A stretch of 64,000 bases of DNA from Lyngbya sp. PCC 8106 (GCF_000169095.1 NZ_AAVU01000002.1:186001-250000), one strand, 5' to 3'. Positions 9,138-18,425 are shown, numbered from the stretch's first letter. Notes: generated by a model not told the origin, from the sequence alone. Made by a program: numbers and translations.

Positions 9138-9482
9138 ATGCACGAACTCGGAATTACTCAAAATATTGTCGCAATTGTCAACGAACACGCTAGAGGCGCA
9201 CCCGTTAAACGAGTTACGTTAGAAATTGGTAAACTTTCGGCAATTATGCCGGATGCGATTCAATTTTGTTTTGATGTTTGTACTCAAGGAACTGCTTTAG
9301 AAGAGGCAACTTTAGAAATTATTGAAGTGGCGGGTTTGGGAAAATGTCGTCAATGTGGAACTGAAGTTCCTCTCGATCAACCTTTTGGAGTTTGTCACAC
9401 TTGTAATAGTCTTGAACTCGATATTATTCAAGGCGAAGAACTTAAAATTAAAGAAATGGAGGTTGAACAATTATGTGTGTAA
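9138..9482 (+). CDS. hypA: hydrogenase nickel-insertion protein HypA
   Basis: HypA delivers Ni to the hydrogenase large subunit together with HypB. The 114 residues start MHELGITQNIV, where His2 is part of the nickel site. A C-terminal zinc site has two CxxC pairs (CRQC and CHTC). The frame extends upstream to 9099, but that extension overlaps hypE and has no support. ATG 9138 has AGAGGA nine bases upstream and gives the canonical N-terminus. The stop overlaps the hypB start by ten bases, which suggests translational coupling. Confidence 0.96.
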   Translation: MHELGITQNIVAIVNEHARGAPVKRVTLEIGKLSAIMPDAIQFCFDVCTQGTALEEATLEIIEVAGLGKCRQCGTEVPLDQPFGVCHTCNSLELDIIQGEELKIKEMEVEQLCV

Positions 9483-10435
9483 CTTGTGGCTGTTCTGATG
9501 AGAGTGAAACCACGATCACCAATTCTCAAACCGGAGAAAAAACCCAGATAAAAACCCATGTTCATCAACCCCATGATCATACTCATACCTTAGCAGATAG
9601 AACGGTTGTTGAACATTCTCACCCTCATTCTCATCATCACGAACATCCGAATTCTTCCTCTGAACAACAGACTCATACCCATACCTTAGCAGATGGAACA
9701 GTTGTGACTCATTCTCATCAAAACACTTCTACAGTTTCTGAGGTTGAAACCAAAGACTCTGAAATTCATGCTAAAATACACGGCAATACGATAGAATTAG
9801 AACAGGCAATTTTAGGAAAAAATAATTTAATTGCTGCTCAAAATCGGGGTTGGTTTAAAGGGCGAAATATTTTAGCCTTAAATCTAGTCAGTTCGCCAGG
9901 TTCGGGAAAAACGACATTATTAACCCGCACGATTAATGATTTAAAATCTAAGTTAACCTTTAGCGTAATTGAAGGTGATCAAGAAACCGTCAATGATGCT
10001 GAAAAAATTCGATCTACTGGCTGCAATGTTGTTCAAATTAACACTGGAACCGGATGTCACCTGGAAGCTGCAATGATTGAAAGAGGCTGTAGCGAACTGA
10101 ATCCGCCTCTCAACTCGATTGTGATGATTGAAAACGTTGGAAATTTAGTCTGTCCCGCCTTATTTGATTTAGGTGAACAAGCAAAAGTTGCTATTCTTTC
10201 AGTTACTGAAGGAGAAGATAAACCGATAAAATACCCTCATATGTTCCGAGCGAGTCAAGTGATGATTCTTACAAAAATTGACTTACTCCCCTACGTTCAG
10301 TTTGATGTTCAGCGCTGTCTAGACTACGCTCATCAAGTTAATCCTCAAATGCAGATTTTTCAAGTTTCTGCTTCTACAGGAGAGGGTTTAGAAACTTGGT
10401 ATAACTGGTTAGAATCTCAATCTCAGCAACTCTAA
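9473..10435 (+). CDS. hypB: hydrogenase nickel-incorporation GTPase HypB
   Basis: HypB is a SIMIBI-class GTPase that loads nickel into hydrogenase (and sometimes urease) with HypA. The 320-residue protein starts MCVTCGCSD, giving the N-terminal CxxCGC high-affinity metal motif. A His-rich segment of roughly residues 30-85 follows, in which the unit HTLADxTVVxHSH occurs twice. The GTPase core has the P-loop SSPGSGKTT, then EGDQET, MIENVGNLVCPA and the TKIDLL guanine-specificity motif. The His-rich arm suggests nickel storage. It is the last gene of the hyp operon and is followed by a terminator-like hairpin. Confidence 0.97.
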   Translation: MCVTCGCSDESETTITNSQTGEKTQIKTHVHQPHDHTHTLADRTVVEHSHPHSHHHEHPNSSSEQQTHTHTLADGTVVTHSHQNTSTVSEVETKDSEIHAKIHGNTIELEQAILGKNNLIAAQNRGWFKGRNILALNLVSSPGSGKTTLLTRTINDLKSKLTFSVIEGDQETVNDAEKIRSTGCNVVQINTGTGCHLEAAMIERGCSELNPPLNSIVMIENVGNLVCPALFDLGEQAKVAILSVTEGEDKPIKYPHMFRASQVMILTKIDLLPYVQFDVQRCLDYAHQVNPQMQIFQVSASTGEGLETWYNWLESQSQQL

Positions 10436-10441
10436 AATCAG

Positions 10442-10473
10442 AGGTTGGGTTTGATCAAAATTCAGCCCAACCT
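10442..10473 (+). terminator. possible terminator after hypB
   Basis: Perfect 8-bp inverted repeat AGGTTGGG/CCCAACCT with a 16-base loop, starting six bases after the hypB stop and followed by an AT-rich but not T-only stretch. It is a plausible operon end. The short T run makes it a weak intrinsic terminator. Confidence 0.5.
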
Positions 10474-10489
10474 ATTTAACAATATCTTG

Positions 10490-10642
10490 TCATTCTAAAG
10501 TAAAAAGAATTTTACAAACTGCAAAATAAAACCACTCTAATCCAACTTGCTTGATCCATACAGGGGGAAGATTATTGCTATTGTCTTTGACTTGGGATGA
10601 GATAATAACGGAATTTGAAACTTTCTCAATTGTTAAGCGCAT
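10490..10642 (-). CDS. possible small ORF or gene fragment (50 aa)
   Basis: A 50-codon minus-strand frame starting MRLTIEKVSN and ending in a tail that includes PPVWIKQVGLEWFY. That tail resembles the C-terminal end of WecG/TagA/CpsF glycosyltransferases (P-x-W-x-x-x-x-GLEW-hydrophobic). The rest of such an enzyme is absent; a stop lies 13 codons upstream of the ATG. It could be a decayed remnant or a chance resemblance. No ribosome site is clear. Confidence 0.2.
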   Translation of the reverse strand: MRLTIEKVSNSVIISSQVKDNSNNLPPVWIKQVGLEWFYFAVCKILFTLE

Positions 10643-11186
10643 GATTCCTGATTTCTCTACAAATGTATAATTTTTTTTGGCTACAGGTTTGGAAATTCAG
10701 ACTGTGAATCGCAATAGAAGGTGGTGATTTCAGTGAGAGTCAGAGTGTGAGGGACAGTTTCCGTATTCAGAGATGAACTAGAATGTCAACCTGATCTTTT
10801 TTTACAAATTCAAAAGTCTAAAATGTAAACTTTTGTTAATTTTATTAGAGATTTACATCTGATAATCAAACCGAAATCATCGAGCTAACTATTCTTCTTG
10901 ACAATATATTCGCTTTTTTCTCCGGTTACTTCATCAGATGAGTCTTCTCTCATCTTTCATAGGTTCATTCTATCCGGGTGGTCAGCCGGAAAAAAAGAGG
11001 GTTATGTAATATCTATGTAAAGCTTTAGTAAATTTTAGTTCGATCCTTGCGAAATTGATACTACAGCATTGCTCAAAAAAAGCTACTATCACCCCTGCTT
11101 GTAGCACAAGTGATCAACAAACGCCCATTCCAATGTCACAAACCCAAGAATTGAGAACCCAGTTAAGAAGCAGCAAATAGTATCCG

Positions 11187-11296
11187 ATAATAGCCTCGGG
11201 AAATATCAGTGATGGAACTTGAGCATCACTATCGCAATCAAATGATACTTGGGTTTGTACAATTTAATTCTACTGCTATCATTTCCCCGATATTAT
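11187..11296. other. possible structured element upstream of the kinase cluster
   Basis: An outer imperfect stem pairs 11187-11204 with 11281-11296 (7 bp, one bulged C, 2 bp, a three-base bulge on the left arm, then 6 bp). It encloses a perfect 7-bp hairpin AGTGATG/CATCACT (11208-11214 with 11224-11230, nine-base loop). Seen by eye only; no known riboswitch class was recognised. It ends about 260 bases before the kinase start. Confidence 0.3.
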
Positions 11297-11559
11297 AGAG
11301 TAACTTAGATATAGCTACTCGGATGAAAAGAGTGTATTGATATGGTACATCTATTCGATTATCTGAAAACGATAATTATGTTTACATTCACTGATTGTCA
11401 ACTACGCTATTGATTTCAATGCTAGATTAGATAGCGATCAAGAATCTAAAAGTACGGATTCTCTTGTATTTTATTTGATTTTAGGATAAGGGTGAACTGC
11501 TTAGTCAAAACTGCTATCTGATCTCATAAAACCTACTTAATCTCTAAAATGAATCACCT

Positions 11560-14463
11560 ATGAATTCTAAACAATTACAACGATTATTAATTTTTTATTC
11601 TGCGATAGGAATCTTTACGATTAGTGTATTGGTGGCAGTATTAAGTATATTCCCCCTCTATCAACAACTTAGAAAAAGCGAAGAACGCAACTTGCAATCA
11701 GCTTTAAAAACTCGCAAGTTAGCCGTTGAAGAATTTCTTTCAGGTGTAAAAGATATCACAGCACAAATTGCTAGTAGTACCCAAGCAAAACAACTATTAG
11801 AAATTTATAATCAGAATCCAAATGATCGTAAATCTGCCGCTACTAATGTCACACTTTTTCTAACTGATGCTCTCAATCAAACTGAATATTTAGCGGGAAT
11901 TACTCGCCTTGATCAAAACAATCAATTCATGGCTCAAGTCGGTTTATCTATTCCGAAAAGTTTTTGGAAATTTTCTGCTGTCAACTCTCAAGACACCCAA
12001 ATTAGTAATCCAATTCGCCTTAATGATAAATTTTATCTAATTGTTATCCAACCAATTTTTGACTTGAAACAGGAGCAAATTGGTACGGATTTGGTTTTGT
12101 TTGAAATGGATCGTTTAAAAGAAATTATAGTAACAGATTATACGGGTTTAGGCAAGGCTGAACAAGTTTTTTTAGGGACATTAGAAGATCAAAAAGTCAA
12201 GTTATTATTGTCCTCAAATAATGAAAATGAAACCTTATTAAAACCCATTATAGAAGCTCTAGAAAAAACAGTAGTTTCTCAAGAGTCTGGATTCACTGTT
12301 GTCAAAGGTAAGTTCTGGAATCATGCTCAAGTTATTATCTTTGAACCCCTATCAGAATTTAATTGGGGACTTGTTATTAAAATAGATCGTCAAGAATTGT
12401 ATGCGCCAGTAAATCGTCAGCTTATGACCATTGGAATGGTCACAATTATTTTTAGCCTTTTAGGTGCAGGCGGAATGGTTTTGCTATTGCGTCCCTTAGC
12501 AGGTAGAGCCATTATTCAAACCGATGAACTTGAAAAACAACTTCAAGAAAAAAGCCTGACTTTACGTGAGTTAAATTATACTCAAGAACAACTACTCTTA
12601 GAAATTCGTGATCGCAAATTCGCCCAAACCGAACTCCAAAAACGAGCTGAACAACTGCGAAATCATAATACTGTTTTAATAGGAATTGCTCAACAGCGAG
12701 CTGTAAATCAAGGAGATTTGTTAACCGCAGCGCAAGCAATTACCGAAGCTACAGCAAAAATATTAGAGGTAGATCGGGTCGGAGTTTGGTTGTATAATGA
12801 AGATAAAACACATCTTAAATGTTTTGATTTGTACCAAAAAAAACTCAATAAACATGAGAGAGAAGGAGTGATTAGACACAATGATTATCCCGCTTATTTT
12901 GACGCAATTAATATACAAGATAGTATTGCAGCATCGGATGCACGAAATGATCCAAGAACGTGTGAATTTCTCTCGAACTACTTCATTCCTAATAATATTT
13001 TTTCCTTGCTTGATAGCACAATTCGGATTGGTGGAAAAATAGTCGGTGTGATCTGTATAGAGCAGTGTAATCAAATTCAAAATTGGACTCCAGAAGATGA
13101 AATTTTTGTGCGTTCAATTGGAAATATTATCTCTTTAGCAATTGAAGCGAGAAATCACCAAAAAGCTGAAATTGCATTGCAAGAAAGTGAAAGAATGTTT
13201 CGTCAGCTAGCAGAAAGCATTGATAGTGTATTTTGGATTAGTGATCCTGATGGAAAAGAAATATACTATGTTTCTCCTGCTTATGAAAGAGTTTGGGGTC
13301 GTCCTTGTCGTCAAGTTTATGAGCAACCCCAATCTTTTCTTGAATCAATTCATTCAGAAGATCGCGAAGGAGTAATTTTGGCTTTGACTAAACAGGTATC
13401 TGGTGGATATGAAGAAGAATATCGAATTGTTAAACCGAATGGTGAAATTCGCTGGATTTATGATCGGGGTTTTCCTATTAAAAATGATCAAGGAAAAATA
13501 GATCGAGTGACTGGAATTGCAACTGATATTACCGAACGCAAACAAGCTGAAAACGCTCTCCGAGAATCAGAAGCTCAATTAAGAGAACAAAAACAACAGC
13601 TTCAGCAAACTTTAAAAGAACTTCAACGAACTCAAGCTCAGATGATTCAAAATGAAAAAATGTCGAGCTTAGGTCAAATGGTCGCTGGAATTGCTCATGA
13701 AATTAACAATCCGGTTAACTTTATTCATGGAAATATCGTTCACGCCGCAGATTATATTCGCGACTTGCTTAGTTTAATTCAACTCTATCAACAGTATTAT
13801 CCCCATCCCCATCCAGACATTGAAATAGAAATTGAAGCGATTGAACTTGATTTTCTCCAAGAAGATATTAAAAAACTCCTCAAGTCTATGCAGGTTGGCA
13901 CAGAACGTATCCGAGAAATTGTCAAATCGCTACGAATCTTTTCTCGTTTGGATGAATCTGAAATCAAAGAAGTTGATCTGCATGAAGGACTGGAAAGCAC
14001 GTTAATGATTTTACATAATCGCTTTAAAGCTAAATCCATTTACCCAGGGATAAAAGTCATCAAAGAATATGATAAAATCCCTCGTATAACCTGTTATTCT
14101 GGACATCTCAATCAAGTCTTTATGAATATTCTCAGTAATGCAATTGATGCAATTGAAGATGCTCAATCTTTTCAATCTCCTGAAGAAATTCAGCATAATC
14201 CTGGCTGTATTCGCATCAAAACTCAACAAATAGCACCAAACTGGATACAAATTTTGATTGCTGATAATGGGCAAGGAATGAGTGAAGAAGTTCGCACTCG
14301 TTTATTCGATCCATTCTTCACAACAAAACCCATTGGTAAAGGAACAGGATTAGGACTGTCAATTAGCTATCAAGTTATTATTGAAAAACATAAAGGAAAC
14401 ATTGAATGTGACTCTATTTTAGGACAGGGAACGGAATTTAGAATCCAGATTCCGATTCGCTAA
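11560..14463 (+). CDS. membrane sensor histidine kinase (extracytoplasmic sensor-GAF-PAS-HisKA-HATPase)
   Basis: A 967-residue kinase. A membrane segment at residues about 9-31 and another at about 287-312 enclose an extracytoplasmic sensor of roughly 250 residues (Cache-like; no family motif is certain). A coiled coil, a GAF domain (about 375-540; VDRVGVWLYNEDKTHLKCFD) and a PAS/PAC unit (about 545-668; DSVFWISDPDGKEIYYVSPA, then TDITERKQAE) follow. The transmitter has the H-box IAHEINNP with phospho-accepting His713, N-box FMNILSNAIDA, G1 DNGQGM and G2 GKGTGLGLS. It is the first of four adjacent kinases with closely similar transmitters. No dedicated response regulator is next to it. Confidence 0.92.
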   Translation: MNSKQLQRLLIFYSAIGIFTISVLVAVLSIFPLYQQLRKSEERNLQSALKTRKLAVEEFLSGVKDITAQIASSTQAKQLLEIYNQNPNDRKSAATNVTLFLTDALNQTEYLAGITRLDQNNQFMAQVGLSIPKSFWKFSAVNSQDTQISNPIRLNDKFYLIVIQPIFDLKQEQIGTDLVLFEMDRLKEIIVTDYTGLGKAEQVFLGTLEDQKVKLLLSSNNENETLLKPIIEALEKTVVSQESGFTVVKGKFWNHAQVIIFEPLSEFNWGLVIKIDRQELYAPVNRQLMTIGMVTIIFSLLGAGGMVLLLRPLAGRAIIQTDELEKQLQEKSLTLRELNYTQEQLLLEIRDRKFAQTELQKRAEQLRNHNTVLIGIAQQRAVNQGDLLTAAQAITEATAKILEVDRVGVWLYNEDKTHLKCFDLYQKKLNKHEREGVIRHNDYPAYFDAINIQDSIAASDARNDPRTCEFLSNYFIPNNIFSLLDSTIRIGGKIVGVICIEQCNQIQNWTPEDEIFVRSIGNIISLAIEARNHQKAEIALQESERMFRQLAESIDSVFWISDPDGKEIYYVSPAYERVWGRPCRQVYEQPQSFLESIHSEDREGVILALTKQVSGGYEEEYRIVKPNGEIRWIYDRGFPIKNDQGKIDRVTGIATDITERKQAENALRESEAQLREQKQQLQQTLKELQRTQAQMIQNEKMSSLGQMVAGIAHEINNPVNFIHGNIVHAADYIRDLLSLIQLYQQYYPHPHPDIEIEIEAIELDFLQEDIKKLLKSMQVGTERIREIVKSLRIFSRLDESEIKEVDLHEGLESTLMILHNRFKAKSIYPGIKVIKEYDKIPRITCYSGHLNQVFMNILSNAIDAIEDAQSFQSPEEIQHNPGCIRIKTQQIAPNWIQILIADNGQGMSEEVRTRLFDPFFTTKPIGKGTGLGLSISYQVIIEKHKGNIECDSILGQGTEFRIQIPIR

Positions 14464-14559
14464 TCACTAAGATATTTTTAAAATTTTCATCAGTGTGATT
14501 TCTATCACGCATTTTTTTGCAAGTTTTAACTAAATTTAAGATAAAAGAGAGATCGATGA

Positions 14560-14763
14560 ATGATGTTGAGAATGGCAAGGTTAATTGATGAAACTCGTTA
14601 TCCTCTGTACCCGAGAGGTGTTAACTGTGGAGATCATCTCAAGTTGATAGACTGGGTTAGAGAACATCAAGCTGGAGTGAATAATTTCCTGATCACAAAA
14701 TTTTCTATCCCTATTATACTTAAATCATTACTCAATGAACTAAAAAACGACTTCGATGATTAA
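14560..14763 (+). CDS. small ORF of unknown function (67 aa)
   Basis: A 67-codon frame (MMLRMARLIDETRYPLYPRG at the start) between two kinase genes. It has no membrane segment, no recognised motif and no strong ribosome site. It may be a real small gene, a remnant or chance; its position in a kinase cluster is the only context. No function is proposed. Confidence 0.3.
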   Translation: MMLRMARLIDETRYPLYPRGVNCGDHLKLIDWVREHQAGVNNFLITKFSIPIILKSLLNELKNDFDD

Positions 14764-14793
14764 AAACATTGACAAATCGTATAACCGAATAAA

Positions 14794-16107
14794 ATGTCCA
14801 TAAATACTCCCAATACCAATGTTATTTTGATTGTTGATGATAGCCCAGTTCATCTGAAAGTGCTATCTGAGAGTTTAGTGAATGCCGGATATGAAGTCGC
14901 CGTCGCGATTAATGGTGAAACAGCACTAAAACAAGCTCTTTACGATCCTCCTGACCTAATTTTACTTGATATTCAAATGCCAGGAATGGATGGATTTGAA
15001 ACTTGTCACCAATTAAAAGCCCATCCTTCAACTCAAGCTGTTCCTATTATTTTTATGACAGCTCTCGCGGATACATCCAGTAAAATTAAAGGATTGAAAG
15101 CGGGTGCTGTTGACTATTTAACAAAACCTTTTCAACAAGAAGAAGTTTTAGCACGGATAAAAGTACACCTTCAGATCAAAGATTTAACTCAATCCTTACT
15201 TGAAAAAAATCTTTTACTCGATCAGCTCAATCATAAACTCAAGCATTTAGTCCTTGAAAAAGATATTCAGCTTCAAGAAGCAGATAAGTTGTCGTCAATG
15301 GGTCAAATGATGGCAGGAATTACCCACGAGATTAATAATCCTTTAAGTTTTGTGATTGGGAATGCCAACCAAGTTGAGGAATTTCTGCAAGACCTATTAA
15401 CTCATTTACAACTTTACCAAAAATTTTATCCAAATCCTGCTTTACCTATTCAAAATCATGCTGAAGAAATTGATATTGGCTTTTTAATAGCGGATTTACC
15501 CGAAATGATAGCATCCATTAAACAGGGATCAATGCTAATTAGAGAGATTAGCACTTCAATGCGAATCATTGCTAGAATTGATGGTAAAAATCAAGTTTCA
15601 TTCAATATTCACGATGGTATAAATAGCACTTTATTGATTTTAAACCATCGACTTAAAGCTAATGAAAATTATCCAGAAATTCAAGTGATTAAAAAGTATG
15701 GAAAAATACCAGAAATTGAATGTTTTCCTGGACAGCTAAATCAGGTTTTTATGAATATTATTGCTAATGCTATCGATGCCTTAGAAGAATCAAACCAAGG
15801 TAAAACCTATGCAGAAATTATAGCTAGTCCTAATCAAATTACCATTTCTACTGAACTAACACCCGATCAAACTCAAGTTTTAATTCGGATTGCAGATAAC
15901 GGTACGGGAATCCCTGAAGAAATTTGTTCTCAATTGTTCAATCCCTTTTTTACAACTAAGCCTGTGGGAAAAGGGACTGGACTGGGATTATCGATTAGTT
16001 ATCAAATTGTTGTAGACAAACATCAGGGAAAACTAGAGTGCTATTCTAGAGATGGACAAGGAACAGAATTTGTAATTGCAATTCCAGTTCAAGCCTCTAA
16101 ATATTAA
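14794..16107 (+). CDS. REC-HisKA-HATPase hybrid histidine kinase
   Basis: A soluble 437-residue protein with an N-terminal receiver domain (residues 8-123): acidic pair Asp15/Asp16, phospho-acceptor Asp59 in LLLDIQMPG, Thr in FMTALAD and Lys in YLTKPF. A coiled coil (about 125-165) and a transmitter follow, with H-box ITHEINNP (His178), FMNIIANAIDAL, DNGTGIPEE and GKGTGLGLS. An N-terminal REC before a kinase is common in cyanobacterial phosphorelays. This REC is a possible acceptor for the neighbouring kinases, which have no response regulator of their own. It begins 30 bases after the small ORF and ends 47 bases before the next kinase. Confidence 0.92.
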   Translation: MSINTPNTNVILIVDDSPVHLKVLSESLVNAGYEVAVAINGETALKQALYDPPDLILLDIQMPGMDGFETCHQLKAHPSTQAVPIIFMTALADTSSKIKGLKAGAVDYLTKPFQQEEVLARIKVHLQIKDLTQSLLEKNLLLDQLNHKLKHLVLEKDIQLQEADKLSSMGQMMAGITHEINNPLSFVIGNANQVEEFLQDLLTHLQLYQKFYPNPALPIQNHAEEIDIGFLIADLPEMIASIKQGSMLIREISTSMRIIARIDGKNQVSFNIHDGINSTLLILNHRLKANENYPEIQVIKKYGKIPEIECFPGQLNQVFMNIIANAIDALEESNQGKTYAEIIASPNQITISTELTPDQTQVLIRIADNGTGIPEEICSQLFNPFFTTKPVGKGTGLGLSISYQIVVDKHQGKLECYSRDGQGTEFVIAIPVQASKY

Positions 16108-16154
16108 GGAGATTTTCATAAATTAACTGAGCTTAATAACAGGAAGGAATATGA

Positions 16155-18215
16155 ATGAATAAACCTGGATTAAACAGCCTCAAGTTTAAAATTCCGCTAC
16201 TTGTATTATTAGGTGTAATTCCTGCAATGCTCACCGCAATGGGATTGACTAGCTATCGAGCGGCTATTATTCTTCATAAGGAAGCAGAAAAAGATTTAGC
16301 CTCACAAGCTCAAGCGTTGGCAATGCAAGTTTCCCAATGGGATAAAATGAATACTTTAGTTTTACAAAACCTCAGCAAAAATCTGAGTCTAATCAACACC
16401 AACTCGACTCAGCTTAAATCAAGTTTAGTGATTCTGCAAAATAGTTATCAAGATTACTTGTGGAGTGTAGGAGTTGCTAACCTAGAAGGAAACTTTATTG
16501 CTCTCAGTGAAAGTGATAAAATTGAACCCATAAACTACAGCGATCGCGAATGGTTTCAAGGGGCAATATCAGGAAATTATATCACTCGTGAAATCATTAT
16601 TTCTCGTCGAACAGGAGAACCCGCAGCTATTTTTTCTGCACCGATTCGAGAGCAAAACTCCCTCATATCTTCTGAACAATCCTCTGCTTCTTCCTCGGAA
16701 AAAATCATTGGTGTTATCCGTCTAGGAATACTTCTCAATGAACTTGCTGAAGCGGTCGGCGCAAAAACAATAGGAGAGACAGGATTTGCAATTTTAGTCG
16801 ATCATCAAGGTCAATTAATCGCTCATCCAAATTCTCAACTAACCTCGGGAGAAAAACTCAAAGATCTCAGTTTATATCCTCCTGTAAAACATCTTTTAAA
16901 TCATCATCAAGGTCTTTTCTATTTTACCGATGATCAGGGAGTCCGCTGGCTATCTTATAGTATTCACCTAGACAATAAATGGGGAGCTATTGTACTCAAG
17001 AAGCAATCAGAAGTATTTCTGCAAGTTCGAGAGTTTTGGCAACTTGCGATCACAATTGCGATATTTTCGACAGTTGTAATTGTAATTGTAATGGCGTTAC
17101 TTGCTCATCACCTAATTCAACCGATCAGTGATTTAACCGAAGCTGTAGCTCAAATTAGCCAGGGAAAATGGCATCGAAAAGTTCAGGTTCGAGGTCAAGA
17201 TGAATTAGCAATTTTAGCGCAAACTTTTAACCGGATGGCAAAAGCCTTAAAAGAATCTTTTTCTCGTTTAACTGAAATGAATGAGAATTTACAAGCCTCA
17301 GAAATAAGAGAACGTGAAAAAGCCATTGCTTTAGAACAATCTCTCCAAAAATTACAACAAGCACAAAGTCAATTGATCCAAACTGAAAAAATGTCTAGTT
17401 TAGGTCAAATGGTTGCTGGAGTTGCTCACGAAATTAATAATCCCGTTAACTTTATTCATGGAAACTTAGTTCATCTGAGACGATACACCCAAGATTTACT
17501 CGAACTCATTGAACTTTATCAAAAAAATGAAACTCAATCCCCAATTGAAATTATACAAAAAATAGAAGATATTGAACTTGACTTTATCAAAGAAGATCTT
17601 GATAAATTACTCAAATCCATGCACGGAGGAAGTAGTCGAATTCGAGAAATTGTACAATCATTGCGTATTTTTTCTCGCCTTGATGAATCCGAACTCAAGC
17701 CTGTAGATCTTAAAACCGGAATTGATAGCACATTAATGCTTCTACAACACCGATTAAAAGGACAACCTGGATATCCAGATATTGAGATCATTACAATCCA
17801 TGAAAACTTGCCTTTAGTCGAGTGTTATTCGGGTCAAATCAATCAGGTCTTGATGAATATTATTAACAACGCTATTGATGCTTTACACGAGTATTTTTAT
17901 CAAAAAAAAGCCACTGATGAAAACCCAGAATATCCTCGGATTGAAATCAAAACTAGAGTTAAAGATCGACATTGGGTTTCAATTCACATCCTAGATAACG
18001 GCCCCGGTATTAGTGAAGTCATTCAGAATAAAATTTTTGATCCCTTTTTCACCACTAAACCGGTTGGTAAGGGAACCGGACTCGGACTAGCAGTCAGTTA
18101 TCAAATTATTGTAGAAAAGCACAAAGGAGAATTAGAATGTGATTCTCCCCTGGGCAAAGGAACCGAATTTATCATTACAATTCCGATCAAGTTTAGTTCA
18201 AAAGTAAACTTTTGA
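16155..18215 (+). CDS. membrane histidine kinase with dCache sensor and HAMP domain
   Basis: A 686-residue kinase. Membrane segment about 13-35, then an extracytoplasmic double-Cache (PDC-like) sensor of about 260 residues, with typical features such as the DREWFQGAISGNYITRE block and the VDHQGQLIAHPN strand pair. A second membrane segment at about 298-320 leads to a HAMP domain (HHLIQPISDLTEAVAQISQG) and a coiled coil. The transmitter has H-box VAHEINNP (His425), LMNIINNAIDAL, DNGPGIS and GKGTGLGLA. The ligand is unknown; dCache domains often bind small organic molecules. It follows the REC-kinase by 47 bases and is probably in the same transcript. Confidence 0.93.
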   Translation: MNKPGLNSLKFKIPLLVLLGVIPAMLTAMGLTSYRAAIILHKEAEKDLASQAQALAMQVSQWDKMNTLVLQNLSKNLSLINTNSTQLKSSLVILQNSYQDYLWSVGVANLEGNFIALSESDKIEPINYSDREWFQGAISGNYITREIIISRRTGEPAAIFSAPIREQNSLISSEQSSASSSEKIIGVIRLGILLNELAEAVGAKTIGETGFAILVDHQGQLIAHPNSQLTSGEKLKDLSLYPPVKHLLNHHQGLFYFTDDQGVRWLSYSIHLDNKWGAIVLKKQSEVFLQVREFWQLAITIAIFSTVVIVIVMALLAHHLIQPISDLTEAVAQISQGKWHRKVQVRGQDELAILAQTFNRMAKALKESFSRLTEMNENLQASEIREREKAIALEQSLQKLQQAQSQLIQTEKMSSLGQMVAGVAHEINNPVNFIHGNLVHLRRYTQDLLELIELYQKNETQSPIEIIQKIEDIELDFIKEDLDKLLKSMHGGSSRIREIVQSLRIFSRLDESELKPVDLKTGIDSTLMLLQHRLKGQPGYPDIEIITIHENLPLVECYSGQINQVLMNIINNAIDALHEYFYQKKATDENPEYPRIEIKTRVKDRHWVSIHILDNGPGISEVIQNKIFDPFFTTKPVGKGTGLGLAVSYQIIVEKHKGELECDSPLGKGTEFIITIPIKFSSKVNF

Positions 18216-18348
18216 TTGACCGGGTTAAAACTAAAATATAATCAATGTATAATTTTCTAGATTACCTAAAATTTTAACTTATACAAACGTTTAGTTTAAA
18301 TTCAACAAAAAAAATTAATACTTGACGCAGAATATAAGTGAATGCCAA

Positions 18349-18425
18349 GCTTGTAACATATAAAATTTAAAATCTCCGTAATTTTTCGGATTTTTATATT
18401 CTTAAGTTGAATAATTGTTACAAGC
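18349..18425. promoter_or_regulatory. 10-bp inverted repeat pair upstream of the Amt-kinase gene
   Basis: GCTTGTAACA at 18349-18358 and its exact reverse complement TGTTACAAGC at 18416-18425, separated by 57 bases; the second ends 39 bases before the start of the Amt-kinase gene. The arrangement could be a looping operator pair or the arms of a long-looped transcript. It is not the NtcA consensus (GTA-N8-TAC). The whole 248-base gap is AT-rich and holds no gene. Confidence 0.35.

Larger units (their letters stand above)
10474..11559. other. long intergenic region between hypB and the first histidine kinase
   Basis: About 1.1 kb with stops in all frames and no convincing gene. It contains a 50-codon minus-strand open frame (10490-10642), a possible folded element (11187-11296) and a further GAGTA/TACTC stem at 11298-11320. 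The part next to 11560 probably carries the promoter of the kinase cluster, but I cannot pick a clear -35/-10 pair. Confidence 0.6.

Noticed and set aside
10975..11000. TCCGG/CCGGA hairpin near an A run
   Set aside because: On the plus strand it is followed by A rather than T, and no gene ends nearby on either strand.
12763..14274. Several minus-strand frames of 60-105 codons over the first histidine kinase
   Set aside because: Antisense to conserved GAF, PAS and transmitter codons; composition is that of shadow frames.
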